This document shows, piece by piece, positions 34,357-43,746 of a DNA stretch of 64,000 nucleotides. The notes beneath the pieces were generated by a model that did no database searches, had not been told where the DNA came from, and worked only from the letters and a program-made list of their open reading frames with translations. Source of the stretch: Acidobacteria bacterium Ga0077534 (GTDB lineage: Bacteria > Acidobacteriota > Blastocatellia > Pyrinomonadales > Pyrinomonadaceae); contig LNEI01000018.1 in NCBI GenBank assembly GCA_001464455.1, positions 598,986 to 662,985 on the forward strand. Direction: 5' to 3'. Position numbers and translations under genes: made by a program. The stretch's first letter is position 1. Each line of letters opens with the position of its first letter.

Positions 34357-36744
34357 TCAATTTTCGAGAGCATTGAAGAGCAGTGGGAAAGTCGCCCAGC
34401 TCTGACCGCGATGCTGTGGGCGGAAGGCGAAGAGAATTATCTTTCCCTTACCGAGATCAACCTCAGCAAGGGCGGTTTTGCCGGCAACATATTTTTCGCC
34501 GAGCATCCAGCCGGAAAGCAGCACGTCTTTTTCGGCATAACGAGCGATCGTGCGGACTTTGGTGGCATCCGTGACATCGAAGGCGGAGCTGTTGGTAAAG
34601 TACCCTGCGATCTCGTCGCGCAGACCGCGGCCGATCGAAGTCGAATTATCTACCTTGAGCCGAACGATCGAGCCGGGATTGTAAAACTCGTTTCGTTTCA
34701 GTCCCGAGACGACATTCTTGATTGGCAGGCCAAGGCGTTTTAGAACAAGTTCACACGAATCGTCGAGACAGATCAGCTTTCCGCCGTTTTCGACAAATTT
34801 CTTCAGGTTCTCAACCCCGGCATCGCCAAGCCCGCCTGAGATCTCGGCCGGGTAACGCTCGGCACTGAGGCCTCGAACGATAGTGTTTTCACTGTCGGCA
34901 GGAAGGATCAGGCTATCAATGGCGAGGTTTCCAGCCTTAATATCGGCGTCGGATATCGAGCGATATGGTATTTGGAATGTGTCAAAGACGAGCCGTGTCC
35001 AGCCCTCGTCCATCGAGCTGCCGTGCATTTTGTAGAGCCCGATCCGCGGGTTCGTCTTAAGCGGGTTCGGCTGTTTTGCAAATGGAGTCGACTGCGGCGC
35101 GAGATTTACAACCGCCCGCACCTGATTGATATTCTCGACGCGTTTCAGCGTCGCACGGTCTTTCTCGAGGTCGCGGATCTCCCATACGATCTCAGCCTCG
35201 ACGCCCATCTGCAGCGGCAGCGTCCAACCGGCCACGTCATAAGGCTGCTCAGCCTCGCCATTGGCATTGCGGCGGTCCGGGTAGACCTGCTTTTCGAAAA
35301 GGCTCAGCACGTTGTTTTTTTGTGGCTGGTTGACGAAGATCAAAAAACTGCCGAGCGGCATCTCATGCCAATCCCTGACACCTTTCTCATGTTTGGTATA
35401 GAGTTCCTGCTTCATCTCGTAGATCTCCATACCTTGAGCGAGCAGGATCTCAAGAAATCGCGACACCGTTCCGGCGTTTGGCTGGCCCGCCGGAACGATA
35501 AACGCAACTGGTTCGTCCTTTGAAACCTGCAAATTCGCACGTCCTAGACTGTGGAAATTTCGTAGATAACGTTCCCTGTATTTTGCAGCTATTTGCAACA
35601 GGCTTCGGGCCGCGGTCATTTCGATCTGAGCAATGTCAGCCGGACGCCAGACACCGCCCTTCCACGGGTCCGGGAAATTCGTTGCGTTTTCAAGCAGGTT
35701 GTTCAAGCCGCGGGCACGGGTTCGCTTCAATTCCTCGACGGTCACGGTCGTCGGCGACATAAGGTCGGCGCTGGCGGCCTCGGACAAAATGCCGATCGAG
35801 TTGTGATAATACGGTGCCGACCGAAAGCCGCCGTGCCACCACATGTCGTAACTCGCGTTGGTAGCGACGCCCTGAATATTCTTCGCCTGTAGATCTGCGG
35901 CCATTTTGTAGCCGACGAGGCCGACATCGCGGACCAGTGAGGGCGGAATGCGTGGATTCGGCGGGTCAAAAAACGGCGGGATCGTAAACCTTGAACTCGC
36001 CCTTCCCTGCTGATGGACGTCATAGACGAACTGCGGGAACCACTGTTGCCAATAGAATTTCGTAATCGCTTGCGTCTCAACCAGGTTGAGCATGAACCAG
36101 TCGCGGTTATTGTCGTGGCCGGCATATGGATGATAAAGCTCAGGCGGGGCGGTCCCCTCGCTCTTTGTGCCAATAGTTTTCCGGTACCAGTTTGCGACTA
36201 TATCGATGCCGTCAGGGTTCGATGATGGGATAAGAAGGAGGATCGTGTTTTCGAGGATCTCCTTCGTATCCTCGTCCTTCGCGGTCGCGAGTTCATACGC
36301 CAAGTTCATCGACATCTGCGACGCCACGATCTCGGTCGAGTGGATCGAGCAAGATATTGAGACTATCGTCTTGCCCCTTTTGATGAGGTCCTGCAGTTCG
36401 GCGTCATTCTTGATAGTTCGAGGGTCCGCAAGTTTTGCCGAGATCTGTCGGTATCTCTCGAGGTTCTTTATGTTCGCCGGTGAGGAAATAAATGCGACGA
36501 TGAGCGGCTTGCCGTTCGTGCTTTTACCTATTTCGGTCACGGCGACGCGGTCGCTGCCGCGGTCGAGTTTTGCAAAATAATCCGTTATCTGTCCCCAATC
36601 CGCGATCGTCTTGTCCGTCGTCGGATAAAATCCTAAAACTGACTGAGGCGAAGGTTGAGCGACAAGAGCCGACGAAAAAAGTAAAATGGTGAGGCAAACA
36701 AGCAAGCCAAGCGAATGAACGCGACTGATCCTAAACAAATTCAT
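34357..36744 (-). CDS. Exported M14-family zinc carboxypeptidase
   Basis: 795-residue exported metallopeptidase with signal peptide (MNLFRISRVHSLGLLVCLTILLFSS). The zinc ligands are H135 and E138 (SIHSTE) and H244 (VYDVHQQG). NNRDW nearby fits the substrate Arg. The long C-terminal half (about 400-795), with GAGVENLKKFVENGGKLICLDDSCELVLKRL-like features, looks like a glutamine-amidotransferase-type Rossmann domain often appended to acidobacterial M14 peptidases. The ATG at 36744 is preferred over 36762. It overlaps head-to-head with plsC. Confidence 0.88.
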   Translation of the reverse strand: MNLFRISRVHSLGLLVCLTILLFSSALVAQPSPQSVLGFYPTTDKTIADWGQITDYFAKLDRGSDRVAVTEIGKSTNGKPLIVAFISSPANIKNLERYRQISAKLADPRTIKNDAELQDLIKRGKTIVSISCSIHSTEIVASQMSMNLAYELATAKDEDTKEILENTILLLIPSSNPDGIDIVANWYRKTIGTKSEGTAPPELYHPYAGHDNNRDWFMLNLVETQAITKFYWQQWFPQFVYDVHQQGRASSRFTIPPFFDPPNPRIPPSLVRDVGLVGYKMAADLQAKNIQGVATNASYDMWWHGGFRSAPYYHNSIGILSEAASADLMSPTTVTVEELKRTRARGLNNLLENATNFPDPWKGGVWRPADIAQIEMTAARSLLQIAAKYRERYLRNFHSLGRANLQVSKDEPVAFIVPAGQPNAGTVSRFLEILLAQGMEIYEMKQELYTKHEKGVRDWHEMPLGSFLIFVNQPQKNNVLSLFEKQVYPDRRNANGEAEQPYDVAGWTLPLQMGVEAEIVWEIRDLEKDRATLKRVENINQVRAVVNLAPQSTPFAKQPNPLKTNPRIGLYKMHGSSMDEGWTRLVFDTFQIPYRSISDADIKAGNLAIDSLILPADSENTIVRGLSAERYPAEISGGLGDAGVENLKKFVENGGKLICLDDSCELVLKRLGLPIKNVVSGLKRNEFYNPGSIVRLKVDNSTSIGRGLRDEIAGYFTNSSAFDVTDATKVRTIARYAEKDVLLSGWMLGEKYVAGKTALAEVDLGKGKIILFAFRPQHRGQSWATFPLLFNALEN

Positions 36745-37557
36745 ACTGTTGATGCTTCCCACGAACCGGAGCAGGCTGTGGCGGCGATATCCGAAAATAA
36801 ATTGTTGCGATTTCCTGTTCTTAAGTCTAACAAATCGCGACTTGCCGGGAAACTTCGCTATTGGTGGTGCTGGTTGGTTGCTGCAGTCTTGCTGCTATTT
36901 ATCGCCGCCCCTTCGCTGATCGTTCTAGGTATCCTCCGCCGCCGGATATGGCTCTATCCGCTCGCTCTCTGGGGAGCCCGAACATGGCTTTCTGCGTGCG
37001 GGGCCACAGTAAAGGTTAGAGGAACGGAACATCTCGACCCTGACACCTCATACGTCTTTGCATCGAACCATCGCTCTTATCTCGATACCGCAACCTTTTT
37101 TGGTTGCACGGGAAAGCGAATGGGCCTCGTCGCAAAAAAGGAACTTCTTAAGGTACCTGTAATGGGCCAGGGAATGAGTTATGTAAATATCATCGCGATT
37201 GACCGCTCTAATCCGGAGCGAGCCATGGAGTCGATGCGGAAGGCTCGCGAAGTGATGGAAAGTGGTTATTCTTTCGGGGTTTTTGTAGAAGGGACACGAG
37301 CGATGCCCGGCGAGTTACTGCCTTTCAAGAAAGGTGCGTTCCACCTTGCGTTGCAGACCGGGGCTCCGGTCGTGCCCGTCGCGATCAAGAATTCTGACTG
37401 GATGATGGGAAAAAGGACCGGCGTCGCTTTCCCCGGAGAGATCGAAATGATCCTGCTCCCACCTATCCCAACCGAGGGCCGCTCGAATGACGACGTAATG
37501 GAACTTTTGCTTGAAACGAGAAAGGCGATCGCGGATGAACTATCAACTCCCGCATAA
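36715..37557 (+). CDS. plsC: 1-acyl-sn-glycerol-3-phosphate acyltransferase
   Basis: Membrane-bound acyltransferase that converts lysophosphatidic to phosphatidic acid. Motif I is NHRSYLD (H119, D124), motif III FVEGTRAMPG (191-199). Two hydrophobic segments near residues 50-90. The ATG at 36715 puts the first 30 bases inside the divergent M14 signal peptide; a GTG some 63 bases later is a possible shorter start. 280 residues. Confidence 0.93.
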   Translation: MNATDPKQIHTVDASHEPEQAVAAISENKLLRFPVLKSNKSRLAGKLRYWWCWLVAAVLLLFIAAPSLIVLGILRRRIWLYPLALWGARTWLSACGATVKVRGTEHLDPDTSYVFASNHRSYLDTATFFGCTGKRMGLVAKKELLKVPVMGQGMSYVNIIAIDRSNPERAMESMRKAREVMESGYSFGVFVEGTRAMPGELLPFKKGAFHLALQTGAPVVPVAIKNSDWMMGKRTGVAFPGEIEMILLPPIPTEGRSNDDVMELLLETRKAIADELSTPA

Positions 37558-37607
37558 GCTGCCGACTTTTGAGGGATGTACCGCCCGCGTACGCAGGCGG
37601 TCCTGAC

Positions 37608-38423
37608 CTATGGTTTTTTCGGCGTTGGGCTTGGAGTCGGTGTCGGCGTGGGTACTGGATCATCGTCGAGGATACGAACCTCGGTACGGCCGACAGAATA
37701 TTCGGTATATTTCACGCGCATTCTGATCTTCAATACGGAACCATTGTCAAAAACGAGTTCGTCATCGGCTCGTGCATCGGACGGGAACCAATATTTACCA
37801 TCGATCTGTTCACGTGTGGTTTCCACGATCGGAAACTTATTGTCCTTTGTTTCCGGGATGCCCTTGCCACGCGATTTGACGATCATCAGATCATCGACGT
37901 CGATCCAGATCCGCCCGGTAAAATATCGCTGCTTTGTCTTTTTCGCGTCCGGCATTACCTTTGGCGAGACGTCGAAGACATAAAGATCCAGCTCATCGAT
38001 GCGTTCTGTACCGACGTAGTTGAACTTGTACTGGGAGACCATTGATGGTTCGAGAGCGAACGGGTTTACCCCGCCCAGATCCTCGAGATCCTCCGGCGTA
38101 ACCATTCCCGGTGGCACCGTCGCAACCGGGGCAAAAAGTATCTTCTCGAACCTAACTCCCTCTGAGTTGAAGGTCATGAACGAGTCTCGGCGAAATGTTC
38201 CTGTGATCTGCCCCCCGAGGCCGATCGTATTGACAGTCGCATACCTTTTGAAGGCATAGCTTCTAAGAGCGACGCGGAAATCGCCCTCATTTTCCGTGAC
38301 TTTCTTGAGGATACGATCGATCTCAGCCTGACTGAGGTTCGAACGGTCTGCGGCAACCTGTGCCAGGCCTGACAGCGAGAATATCGACGTTAGCAACCCC
38401 AGGAAAATGATCTTCTTTAACAT
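37608..38423 (-). CDS. Exported hypothetical protein, LolA-like
   Basis: 271 residues with a signal peptide from ATG at 38423 (MLKKIIFLGLLTSIFSLSGLAQ). The body has the alternating beta pattern of outer-membrane-lipoprotein sorting proteins (YKFNYVGTERIDELDLYVFDVSPKVM, TGRIWIDVDDLMIVKSRGKG), so it may bind lipid-modified chains. The C-terminus is a Pro/Thr repeat (PTPTPTPSPTPKKP). Common in Acidobacteriota, function unassigned. Confidence 0.7.
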   Translation of the reverse strand: MLKKIIFLGLLTSIFSLSGLAQVAADRSNLSQAEIDRILKKVTENEGDFRVALRSYAFKRYATVNTIGLGGQITGTFRRDSFMTFNSEGVRFEKILFAPVATVPPGMVTPEDLEDLGGVNPFALEPSMVSQYKFNYVGTERIDELDLYVFDVSPKVMPDAKKTKQRYFTGRIWIDVDDLMIVKSRGKGIPETKDNKFPIVETTREQIDGKYWFPSDARADDELVFDNGSVLKIRMRVKYTEYSVGRTEVRILDDDPVPTPTPTPSPTPKKP

Positions 38424-38472
38424 ACGCAAAAAATAGATGCTGTTCGGTGCGGAAAGGTTCGCAAATGTCGAA

Positions 38473-38497
38473 GGGCCGGCCACTGATCGGCCGGCCC
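38473..38497 (-). terminator. GC-rich hairpin after mqnD
   Basis: GGGCCGGCC-actgatc-GGCCGGCCC, nine perfect pairs, 31 bases downstream of the mqnD stop. The following T tract is weak. Confidence 0.55.
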
Positions 38498-38527
38498 AAA
38501 TCGTTTCCAGCCTCGAGCTGCAAGCGA

Positions 38528-39388
38528 CTATTCGACGAAATCAACTTCAACTCTGTGTGGAATGATGCCTGCGTTGTGCCCTTCTTCAAGAAGCCGCCTG
38601 ACTCCTTCACGGCCGCGTTCGCCGTAATCGAGCGTAAGATCGTTCACCCACATCGCGACGAAACGGTCGGCGAGTTCCGGCTGCATATCACGAGCGAACT
38701 GCATAGCGTACGCGAGTGCGTCTTCACGATTATCCATCGAATACGCAATGCTGGCATGAAGGTACTTTGACACTTCACGCATGAGGTCTTCGCCGAGGTC
38801 GCGACGGATGACATTTCCCCCCATCGGAAGCGGTAGGCCGGTTTTCTCGTGCCACCATTCGCCTAGGTCGAGTACCTTATAAAGGCCCATCTGATGATAG
38901 AACAACTGTCCCTCATGGATCAGCAGCCCCGCGTCCACCTCACCTTTCTGAACCGCCGCAATGATCTCGTCAAAAGGATAAACTACGTGCTCAAAATCCT
39001 TGTTATATATCCGAAGTGCAAGATAGGCACTGGTAAGTTCGCCGGGAACGGCGATCTTCATCTTCCCTATATCACTCACAGAACGCGGCTCTTTAGCTAC
39101 AACTATCGGGCCATACTTGTCTCCGATACTCGCACCGTGCGGAAGCAGGGCATATTTATCAGAGACATAGGCATAAGCATGAAACGAGATCGCCGTGACG
39201 TCAAAAACGCCATTCCGGGCATCTTCATTGAGACCCTGAATGTCCTTTAGCGTGTGTTCGAACTTAAGATGTCCGGTTTCAAGCTTGTTTGTCGCAAGCC
39301 CATAGAACATGAATGCGTCATCCGAATCAGGCGAATGAGCGACGGAGATGGTCCGGGTTTCGGGAGTTTCCTTAGCGTTTACTGGCAT
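38528..39388 (-). CDS. mqnD: 1,4-dihydroxy-6-naphthoate synthase
   Basis: Converts cyclic dehypoxanthinyl futalosine to 1,4-dihydroxy-6-naphthoate in futalosine-type menaquinone synthesis. The family start [16 protein letters not shown] is diagnostic, with [11 protein letters not shown] and [11 protein letters not shown] later. 286 residues. It lies 3 bases after the methyltransferase gene, in the operon with the UbiX-type gene. The presence of MqnD implies a menaquinone-based respiratory chain. Confidence 0.93.
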   Translation of the reverse strand: MPVNAKETPETRTISVAHSPDSDDAFMFYGLATNKLETGHLKFEHTLKDIQGLNEDARNGVFDVTAISFHAYAYVSDKYALLPHGASIGDKYGPIVVAKEPRSVSDIGKMKIAVPGELTSAYLALRIYNKDFEHVVYPFDEIIAAVQKGEVDAGLLIHEGQLFYHQMGLYKVLDLGEWWHEKTGLPLPMGGNVIRRDLGEDLMREVSKYLHASIAYSMDNREDALAYAMQFARDMQPELADRFVAMWVNDLTLDYGERGREGVRRLLEEGHNAGIIPHRVEVDFVE

Positions 39389-39391
39389 ACT

Positions 39392-40147
39392 TCAAAACTG
39401 CGAGGTGTAGACTCTGGTGTCATACAAAACCCTTATTCTACCGTTTTCAGCGTGTTTAGCAAACACGGCCTGTAACTCGCCGACGAGCGCCGGAAAACGC
39501 GGATCATTCTCCGTCGGCATATAAGACGATGACAGCATTCTGCCCTTTAAACTATCCAGATCAAACACCTGTTCATTCGGAAAAGTCGCCGAATCAAAAG
39601 GAGCCTTATAGAACGCAGATATCTCAGTATTTGAGATATTTTCGTGGCGGACCTGGCCGTAATCGTTGGCGTACTTCAATAGAAGCGCTTCATATTCCTC
39701 CAGGAATAGCGTTGTATCGAGCTGTCGCTCGTTCCAAATAAGGACGGCCGAGCCGCCGGCCTTAAGGACACGTTTGAATTCGTTCCGCGTCGGTTCCGGA
39801 TCGAACCAATGGTATGCCTGAGCTGCGACAATAAGATCGACCGAGGCCCCGTCAAGCGTTGTCGCGGTCGATGTGCCGTCGATCGGCGTAAATGCCGGAA
39901 ACTCTTTCAAATATTCAATAGCCGCGAGACGCATTGCCTCGTTCGGCTCAACACCGAAGACCGGATTGCCGTTCTCAAGAAAAAGTTTCGAAGATATACC
40001 GGTTCCGCATCCGATATCAGCAACAACTGACGTGGGCGTAAGGCTCGCTTTTTCAGCGAGAAAAGAAAGGACCTCAGCCGGATAATGCGGACGAAACTTT
40101 ACATAATTAACTACACGATCCGAAAATCGCGAGATCGTATCGGACAT
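39392..40147 (-). CDS. SAM-dependent methyltransferase
   Basis: Class I methyltransferase. The SAM loop is VADIGCGTGISSKLFLENG with Glu at GVEPNEAMRLAA; post-II motif IVAAQAYHWFDPEPTRNEFKRVLKAGG. 251 residues. The target is unknown. Tight spacing between the SH3 gene and mqnD suggests a quinone- or envelope-linked substrate, but it is not a known menaquinone methyltransferase (UbiE type). Confidence 0.85.
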   Translation of the reverse strand: MSDTISRFSDRVVNYVKFRPHYPAEVLSFLAEKASLTPTSVVADIGCGTGISSKLFLENGNPVFGVEPNEAMRLAAIEYLKEFPAFTPIDGTSTATTLDGASVDLIVAAQAYHWFDPEPTRNEFKRVLKAGGSAVLIWNERQLDTTLFLEEYEALLLKYANDYGQVRHENISNTEISAFYKAPFDSATFPNEQVFDLDSLKGRMLSSSYMPTENDPRFPALVGELQAVFAKHAENGRIRVLYDTRVYTSQF

Positions 40148-40816
40148 CTAATCTCCCGCAAGGAAAAAGTCCATCTTCCAGACTCCTCGCTTTTTGCTAA
40201 ATCCAGCACGGTAATCGATATGGCTGCGGACAAAAGCCTCGCTGACGTAGCCGGTCAACCCACCCAAAGTTCTCACCTGCAGCCAGCCCGGGTGCTCGGA
40301 CTTGCCACTTTTAGGCAGTGTTTCGTATTCGACCTTGACCACGTTGTACGACAACTTGCCGACCACCTCGCCTTTGGGATCAGGCGAATCTCGCAGGTTT
40401 ACGTTGTTTCCAAAGATGACCTGATATTCGAACCCGTCGATGTCGTCGGGCCATGAACTGAAAGTATATGGGGCCATGAACGAGCGGCCGCCATCGTCGA
40501 AAGCCCCGCCGTTTTTGATCACCGGCAAAAATTCTTTCCAGAAGCGGCTGTTCTTGCTCGCGATCTTCCATTCGCGTTTGAAATTCGCGATACCATCCTG
40601 GCCCCCAAAGCCATTCTTGATGTTCGGATCGACGATGGAGATCAAGTATTTGGCATCCTTCCGCTCAGCGGCCGCGATAAGCTTCTTGCGGAACGCTGCA
40701 AAACTCGGATCTTTTGCGGCCTCGTCTTTTGGCTTGACGTAGCGTTCCTGAGAAAACGCCGCGAGAGCTAATAAAGTAACGAATATCGCTGCGATAATTA
40801 ATTTGATCGTGTTCAT
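40148..40816 (-). CDS. Exported SH3-domain protein
   Basis: 222 residues. Signal peptide (MNTIKLIIAAIFVTLLALAAFSQ), then a helical part, then a bacterial SH3 domain (about 135-205: VIFGNNVNLRDSPDPKGEVVGKLSYNVVKVEYE and GWLQVRTLGGLTGYVSEAFV). Such domains bind cell-wall peptides. The gene is directly followed by the methyltransferase at 0 bases. Confidence 0.85.
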   Translation of the reverse strand: MNTIKLIIAAIFVTLLALAAFSQERYVKPKDEAAKDPSFAAFRKKLIAAAERKDAKYLISIVDPNIKNGFGGQDGIANFKREWKIASKNSRFWKEFLPVIKNGGAFDDGGRSFMAPYTFSSWPDDIDGFEYQVIFGNNVNLRDSPDPKGEVVGKLSYNVVKVEYETLPKSGKSEHPGWLQVRTLGGLTGYVSEAFVRSHIDYRAGFSKKRGVWKMDFFLAGD

Positions 40817-40841
40817 GATCGCATGTGTTCGCCAAGCCCGC

Positions 40842-41465
40842 CTACGCTGGTGGCTCTACCACTTCTTCTCCTGTCCACTGGCTCCGTTTGGAATGCGGGA
40901 TATCAAATTGATCGAGTATTCGAAAGCAAAGATGCTCGACGAGTTCATCGATCGACTTTGGCCGATGATAAAATCCGGGGCTCGCTGGCAGTATCTGAGC
41001 ACCAGCGCGCGACAGCCGAAGCATATTCTCGAGATGGATAGCGTTGAACGGCGTCTCGCGCGGAACAAGTAAAAGCTTTCGGCCTTCCTTTAAGCAAACA
41101 TCCGCCGCTCGATGTATCAGATTTGTTCCCGCTCCGCTGGCTATCGCCCCGAGCGTGCCCATCGAGCACGGAACGATGATCATGCCTGACTGCTTATTGG
41201 AACCCGATGAGGGTTTTGCTGCTAAATTATCTAGCCGCCAGAGGCGGATCAGCTTCGATCCCGCTTCGAGGCCAAGCCACGAATTTATCTTCGCCCCATC
41301 AGCGTCACGAAGATTTACGCCCATCTCGACCTGCGCAACCGTCGCGGCGGTGCCGGAAAGGATTAGGTTTATCGTCTCGACGACACCGCTCGCGGCGAGC
41401 AGTTGCAGCGTCCGATGGGCGTATATTGTGCCTGAGGCACCGGTAATTGCGAGTGTTAATTCCAT
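40842..41465 (-). CDS. ubiX: UbiX-type flavin prenyltransferase
   Basis: Makes prenylated FMN for a UbiD-type decarboxylase. Flavin loop LAITGASGTIYAHRTLQ, VPCSMGTLGAIASGAGTNLIHRAADVCLKEGRKLLLVPRETP and LPASPGFYHRPKSIDELVEH are canonical. 207 residues. In the futalosine pathway UbiX/UbiD-type decarboxylation occurs after the MqnD step, which explains its clustering with mqnD. Confidence 0.95.
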   Translation of the reverse strand: MELTLAITGASGTIYAHRTLQLLAASGVVETINLILSGTAATVAQVEMGVNLRDADGAKINSWLGLEAGSKLIRLWRLDNLAAKPSSGSNKQSGMIIVPCSMGTLGAIASGAGTNLIHRAADVCLKEGRKLLLVPRETPFNAIHLENMLRLSRAGAQILPASPGFYHRPKSIDELVEHLCFRILDQFDIPHSKRSQWTGEEVVEPPA

Positions 41466-41606
41466 TCAGCTTCTGCCTTGATTCTAATACTCGAACGGCG
41501 AGTACAACAATGCTTTCGCTCGAAAGATTGCAACCGATTCACGCTTGCGGCTATCCTACATTAACAAATAGCGGCTTTCTTCCGTCTTTCAACTAAGGTC
41601 CACGCC

Positions 41607-43040
41607 ATGTTTCCAACAAAACTTACAGCCATCCTGATCCTGACCCTCACATTCGCTCTGACCGTCTTCGCGCAGGAAAAAGGTAAACCACCCGTGATAA
41701 TCATTCCTGGCGTAACAGGTTCAGAGCTCGTAAATCCAGAGACGGGCCGCACAGTGTGGTTTAGCGTCAGGCGGGATAAGAACGACGATATTCGGCTTCC
41801 CATCACCTCTGCAAAACTATCTGATAACCGCGATTCACTAAAGGCAACGGACATTATCCGAAAAGTCGGCCTTCCGGTCCTACCTGACGTTGAGGTTTAC
41901 CAATCGCTGATCGATGCCCTTAAAGAGAAAGGCTACACCGAGGCGACGTGGGATAACCCAAAAGCAACTGACGTATTTTATGTCTTCGCCTATGATTGGC
42001 GACGAGATAATGTAGAAACAGCGAGGCTGCTAACAGAGAAGATGACAGCAGCAAAGCGCAAATTGAGGCGGCCATCGCTTAAGTTCGACATCCTCGCGCA
42101 CTCAATGGGTGGCCTGATCTCGCGTTACGCAGCGATGTACGGCGGTGCCGAACCTCCTAAGGCAGTAAACCCAAAACCAACTTGGGCCGGTGCTGCCCAT
42201 ATCCGCAAGCTCATGATGTTCGGAACGCCGAACGAAGGCTCGGTTAGTTCGTTCGACGCTCTGGTCAATGGCTACCCGATCGTTGCCGATCGGAAACTTC
42301 CTTTCATCGACGACCTTACACCGGAAGACGTGATGACCAGTCCATCGTCTTTCCAACTGTTGCCGCATCAGATCTCAGCTCGTTTTCTTGACGAGGATCT
42401 GAAGCCACTTGCGGTCGATCTGTACAGCGTCGATACCTGGCTGAAATACGGTTGGGGAGCTATCTCAGACCCTAAATTCCTGTCAAAGCTAAAAGACGCC
42501 GATAAACTCGCAGAGACCAACAAGGATATCAAGCCTTCCACACCCGGCAAGGATGCAAATGTTGACGACCTTGCAATAAGTGAGACCACTTACGCCCAGG
42601 CGAAAGCATATTTTGCTTCTGGGCTGGAGCGTGCCCGCCTGTTTCACAAAGCACTAAATGCAGTCTCAGCGACTGTGCCAATAGAGGTCTTTGCGTATGG
42701 CGGCAACTGTTCAGACACGCCTGACGCGGCGATCATCGTCGAAGATAGATCGAAAGGCAAATGGCAAACAATAGTCGATGCCCGCGAATTCAAGACGTCC
42801 GCAGGCAAAACAGTTAAGAAGGAAGAGGTGAGGGCGGTAATATTTACGATCGGTGACGGCCGCGTTACGCAGCGTTCGCTGCTAGCGGAATCTTCGATCG
42901 ATGGGCCGGAATTTCCTAAGATCGGTTTTGCATCGACATCCTTCGGCTGCGGCACACACACCAAGTTGTTTCTCGATAAGCCTATTCAGGACAGCTTTTT
43001 AAGCGCCCTGGTCGTTTCTCGGGCGACCGAGTCGAAGTAG
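41607..43040 (+). CDS. Exported LCAT-family lipase/acyltransferase
   Basis: 477-residue alpha/beta hydrolase of the lecithin:cholesterol acyltransferase family with a signal peptide (MFPTKLTAILILTLTFALTVFAQ). The nucleophile is S166 in AHSMGGLISR, the oxyanion region PVIIIPGVTGSEL (29-41), and the FAYDWRRD block is typical of LCAT. Probable phospholipid or sterol ester hydrolase/acyltransferase acting outside the cell. Confidence 0.9.
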   Translation: MFPTKLTAILILTLTFALTVFAQEKGKPPVIIIPGVTGSELVNPETGRTVWFSVRRDKNDDIRLPITSAKLSDNRDSLKATDIIRKVGLPVLPDVEVYQSLIDALKEKGYTEATWDNPKATDVFYVFAYDWRRDNVETARLLTEKMTAAKRKLRRPSLKFDILAHSMGGLISRYAAMYGGAEPPKAVNPKPTWAGAAHIRKLMMFGTPNEGSVSSFDALVNGYPIVADRKLPFIDDLTPEDVMTSPSSFQLLPHQISARFLDEDLKPLAVDLYSVDTWLKYGWGAISDPKFLSKLKDADKLAETNKDIKPSTPGKDANVDDLAISETTYAQAKAYFASGLERARLFHKALNAVSATVPIEVFAYGGNCSDTPDAAIIVEDRSKGKWQTIVDAREFKTSAGKTVKKEEVRAVIFTIGDGRVTQRSLLAESSIDGPEFPKIGFASTSFGCGTHTKLFLDKPIQDSFLSALVVSRATESK

Positions 43041-43041
43041 A

Positions 43042-43623
43042 TCACTTACCGACCTGCCACATCTTTATCGCGTCGATCGGGTAGATGAGCATAATTATGT
43101 TCACGATGAGGCTATCGCGGATCGTCAGCAGGAGCACTAATTCTGTGACCAGGAAAAGTGCGAGCGATCTCCAGAATCGGATCCTGTAAGCGATCAGAAA
43201 GCCAAAAGCACAGGCTGCGATATCAGCAAGTGAATTAATGATCGAATCGCCAAAATAGTCGAGCGAAACGGTTTCCTCGCGGTACCGGTTTATGATGTAG
43301 CTCGTATTTTCCGCAACCTCCCAAGTGCTTTCGATCAAGATCGCGAGAACAAAACGCCACGCCATTGGCACCTTCCAGAAGATAAGCCCGATCAGCCAGA
43401 ATTCGAGAATGCCGTGCAGGACATGGGTGAAAGTATATGGGTCAAGAATGTGCTGAGAATTGTGCGACGTCCAGATATCCCACGACCACGGTGCGTAGTC
43501 ACCGGCCTGACACCACCAAACACGGCCGAGCAAATTCAATAAAACTATCGAGATAACGACAATGCCGAGGACCGCGAGCATTGGTTTTGTTTCAAACAAG
43601 AAATTGTCGGCTTGATCTGACAT
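43042..43623 (-). CDS. DUF2585 (UPF0314) membrane protein
   Basis: 193-residue inner-membrane protein with four to five spans and the family signature WSWDIWTSHNSQHILDPYTFTHVLHG and ESTWEVAENTSYIINRYR. The conserved His, Glu and Asn residues suggest enzymatic activity but function is unknown. Converges on the LCAT gene at one base distance. Confidence 0.85.
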   Translation of the reverse strand: MSDQADNFLFETKPMLAVLGIVVISIVLLNLLGRVWWCQAGDYAPWSWDIWTSHNSQHILDPYTFTHVLHGILEFWLIGLIFWKVPMAWRFVLAILIESTWEVAENTSYIINRYREETVSLDYFGDSIINSLADIAACAFGFLIAYRIRFWRSLALFLVTELVLLLTIRDSLIVNIIMLIYPIDAIKMWQVGK

Positions 43624-43746
43624 TTTGAAAAGAACTTAGCGCCGAAACCAATGGAGACGCAAGTTAACTGAGCTCTCTTGCGTCCAATGCTGTCTTGCGT
43701 AGACATTTTGCTAAGACCCGAACTTTACGCAAGAATCTACTAGAGC

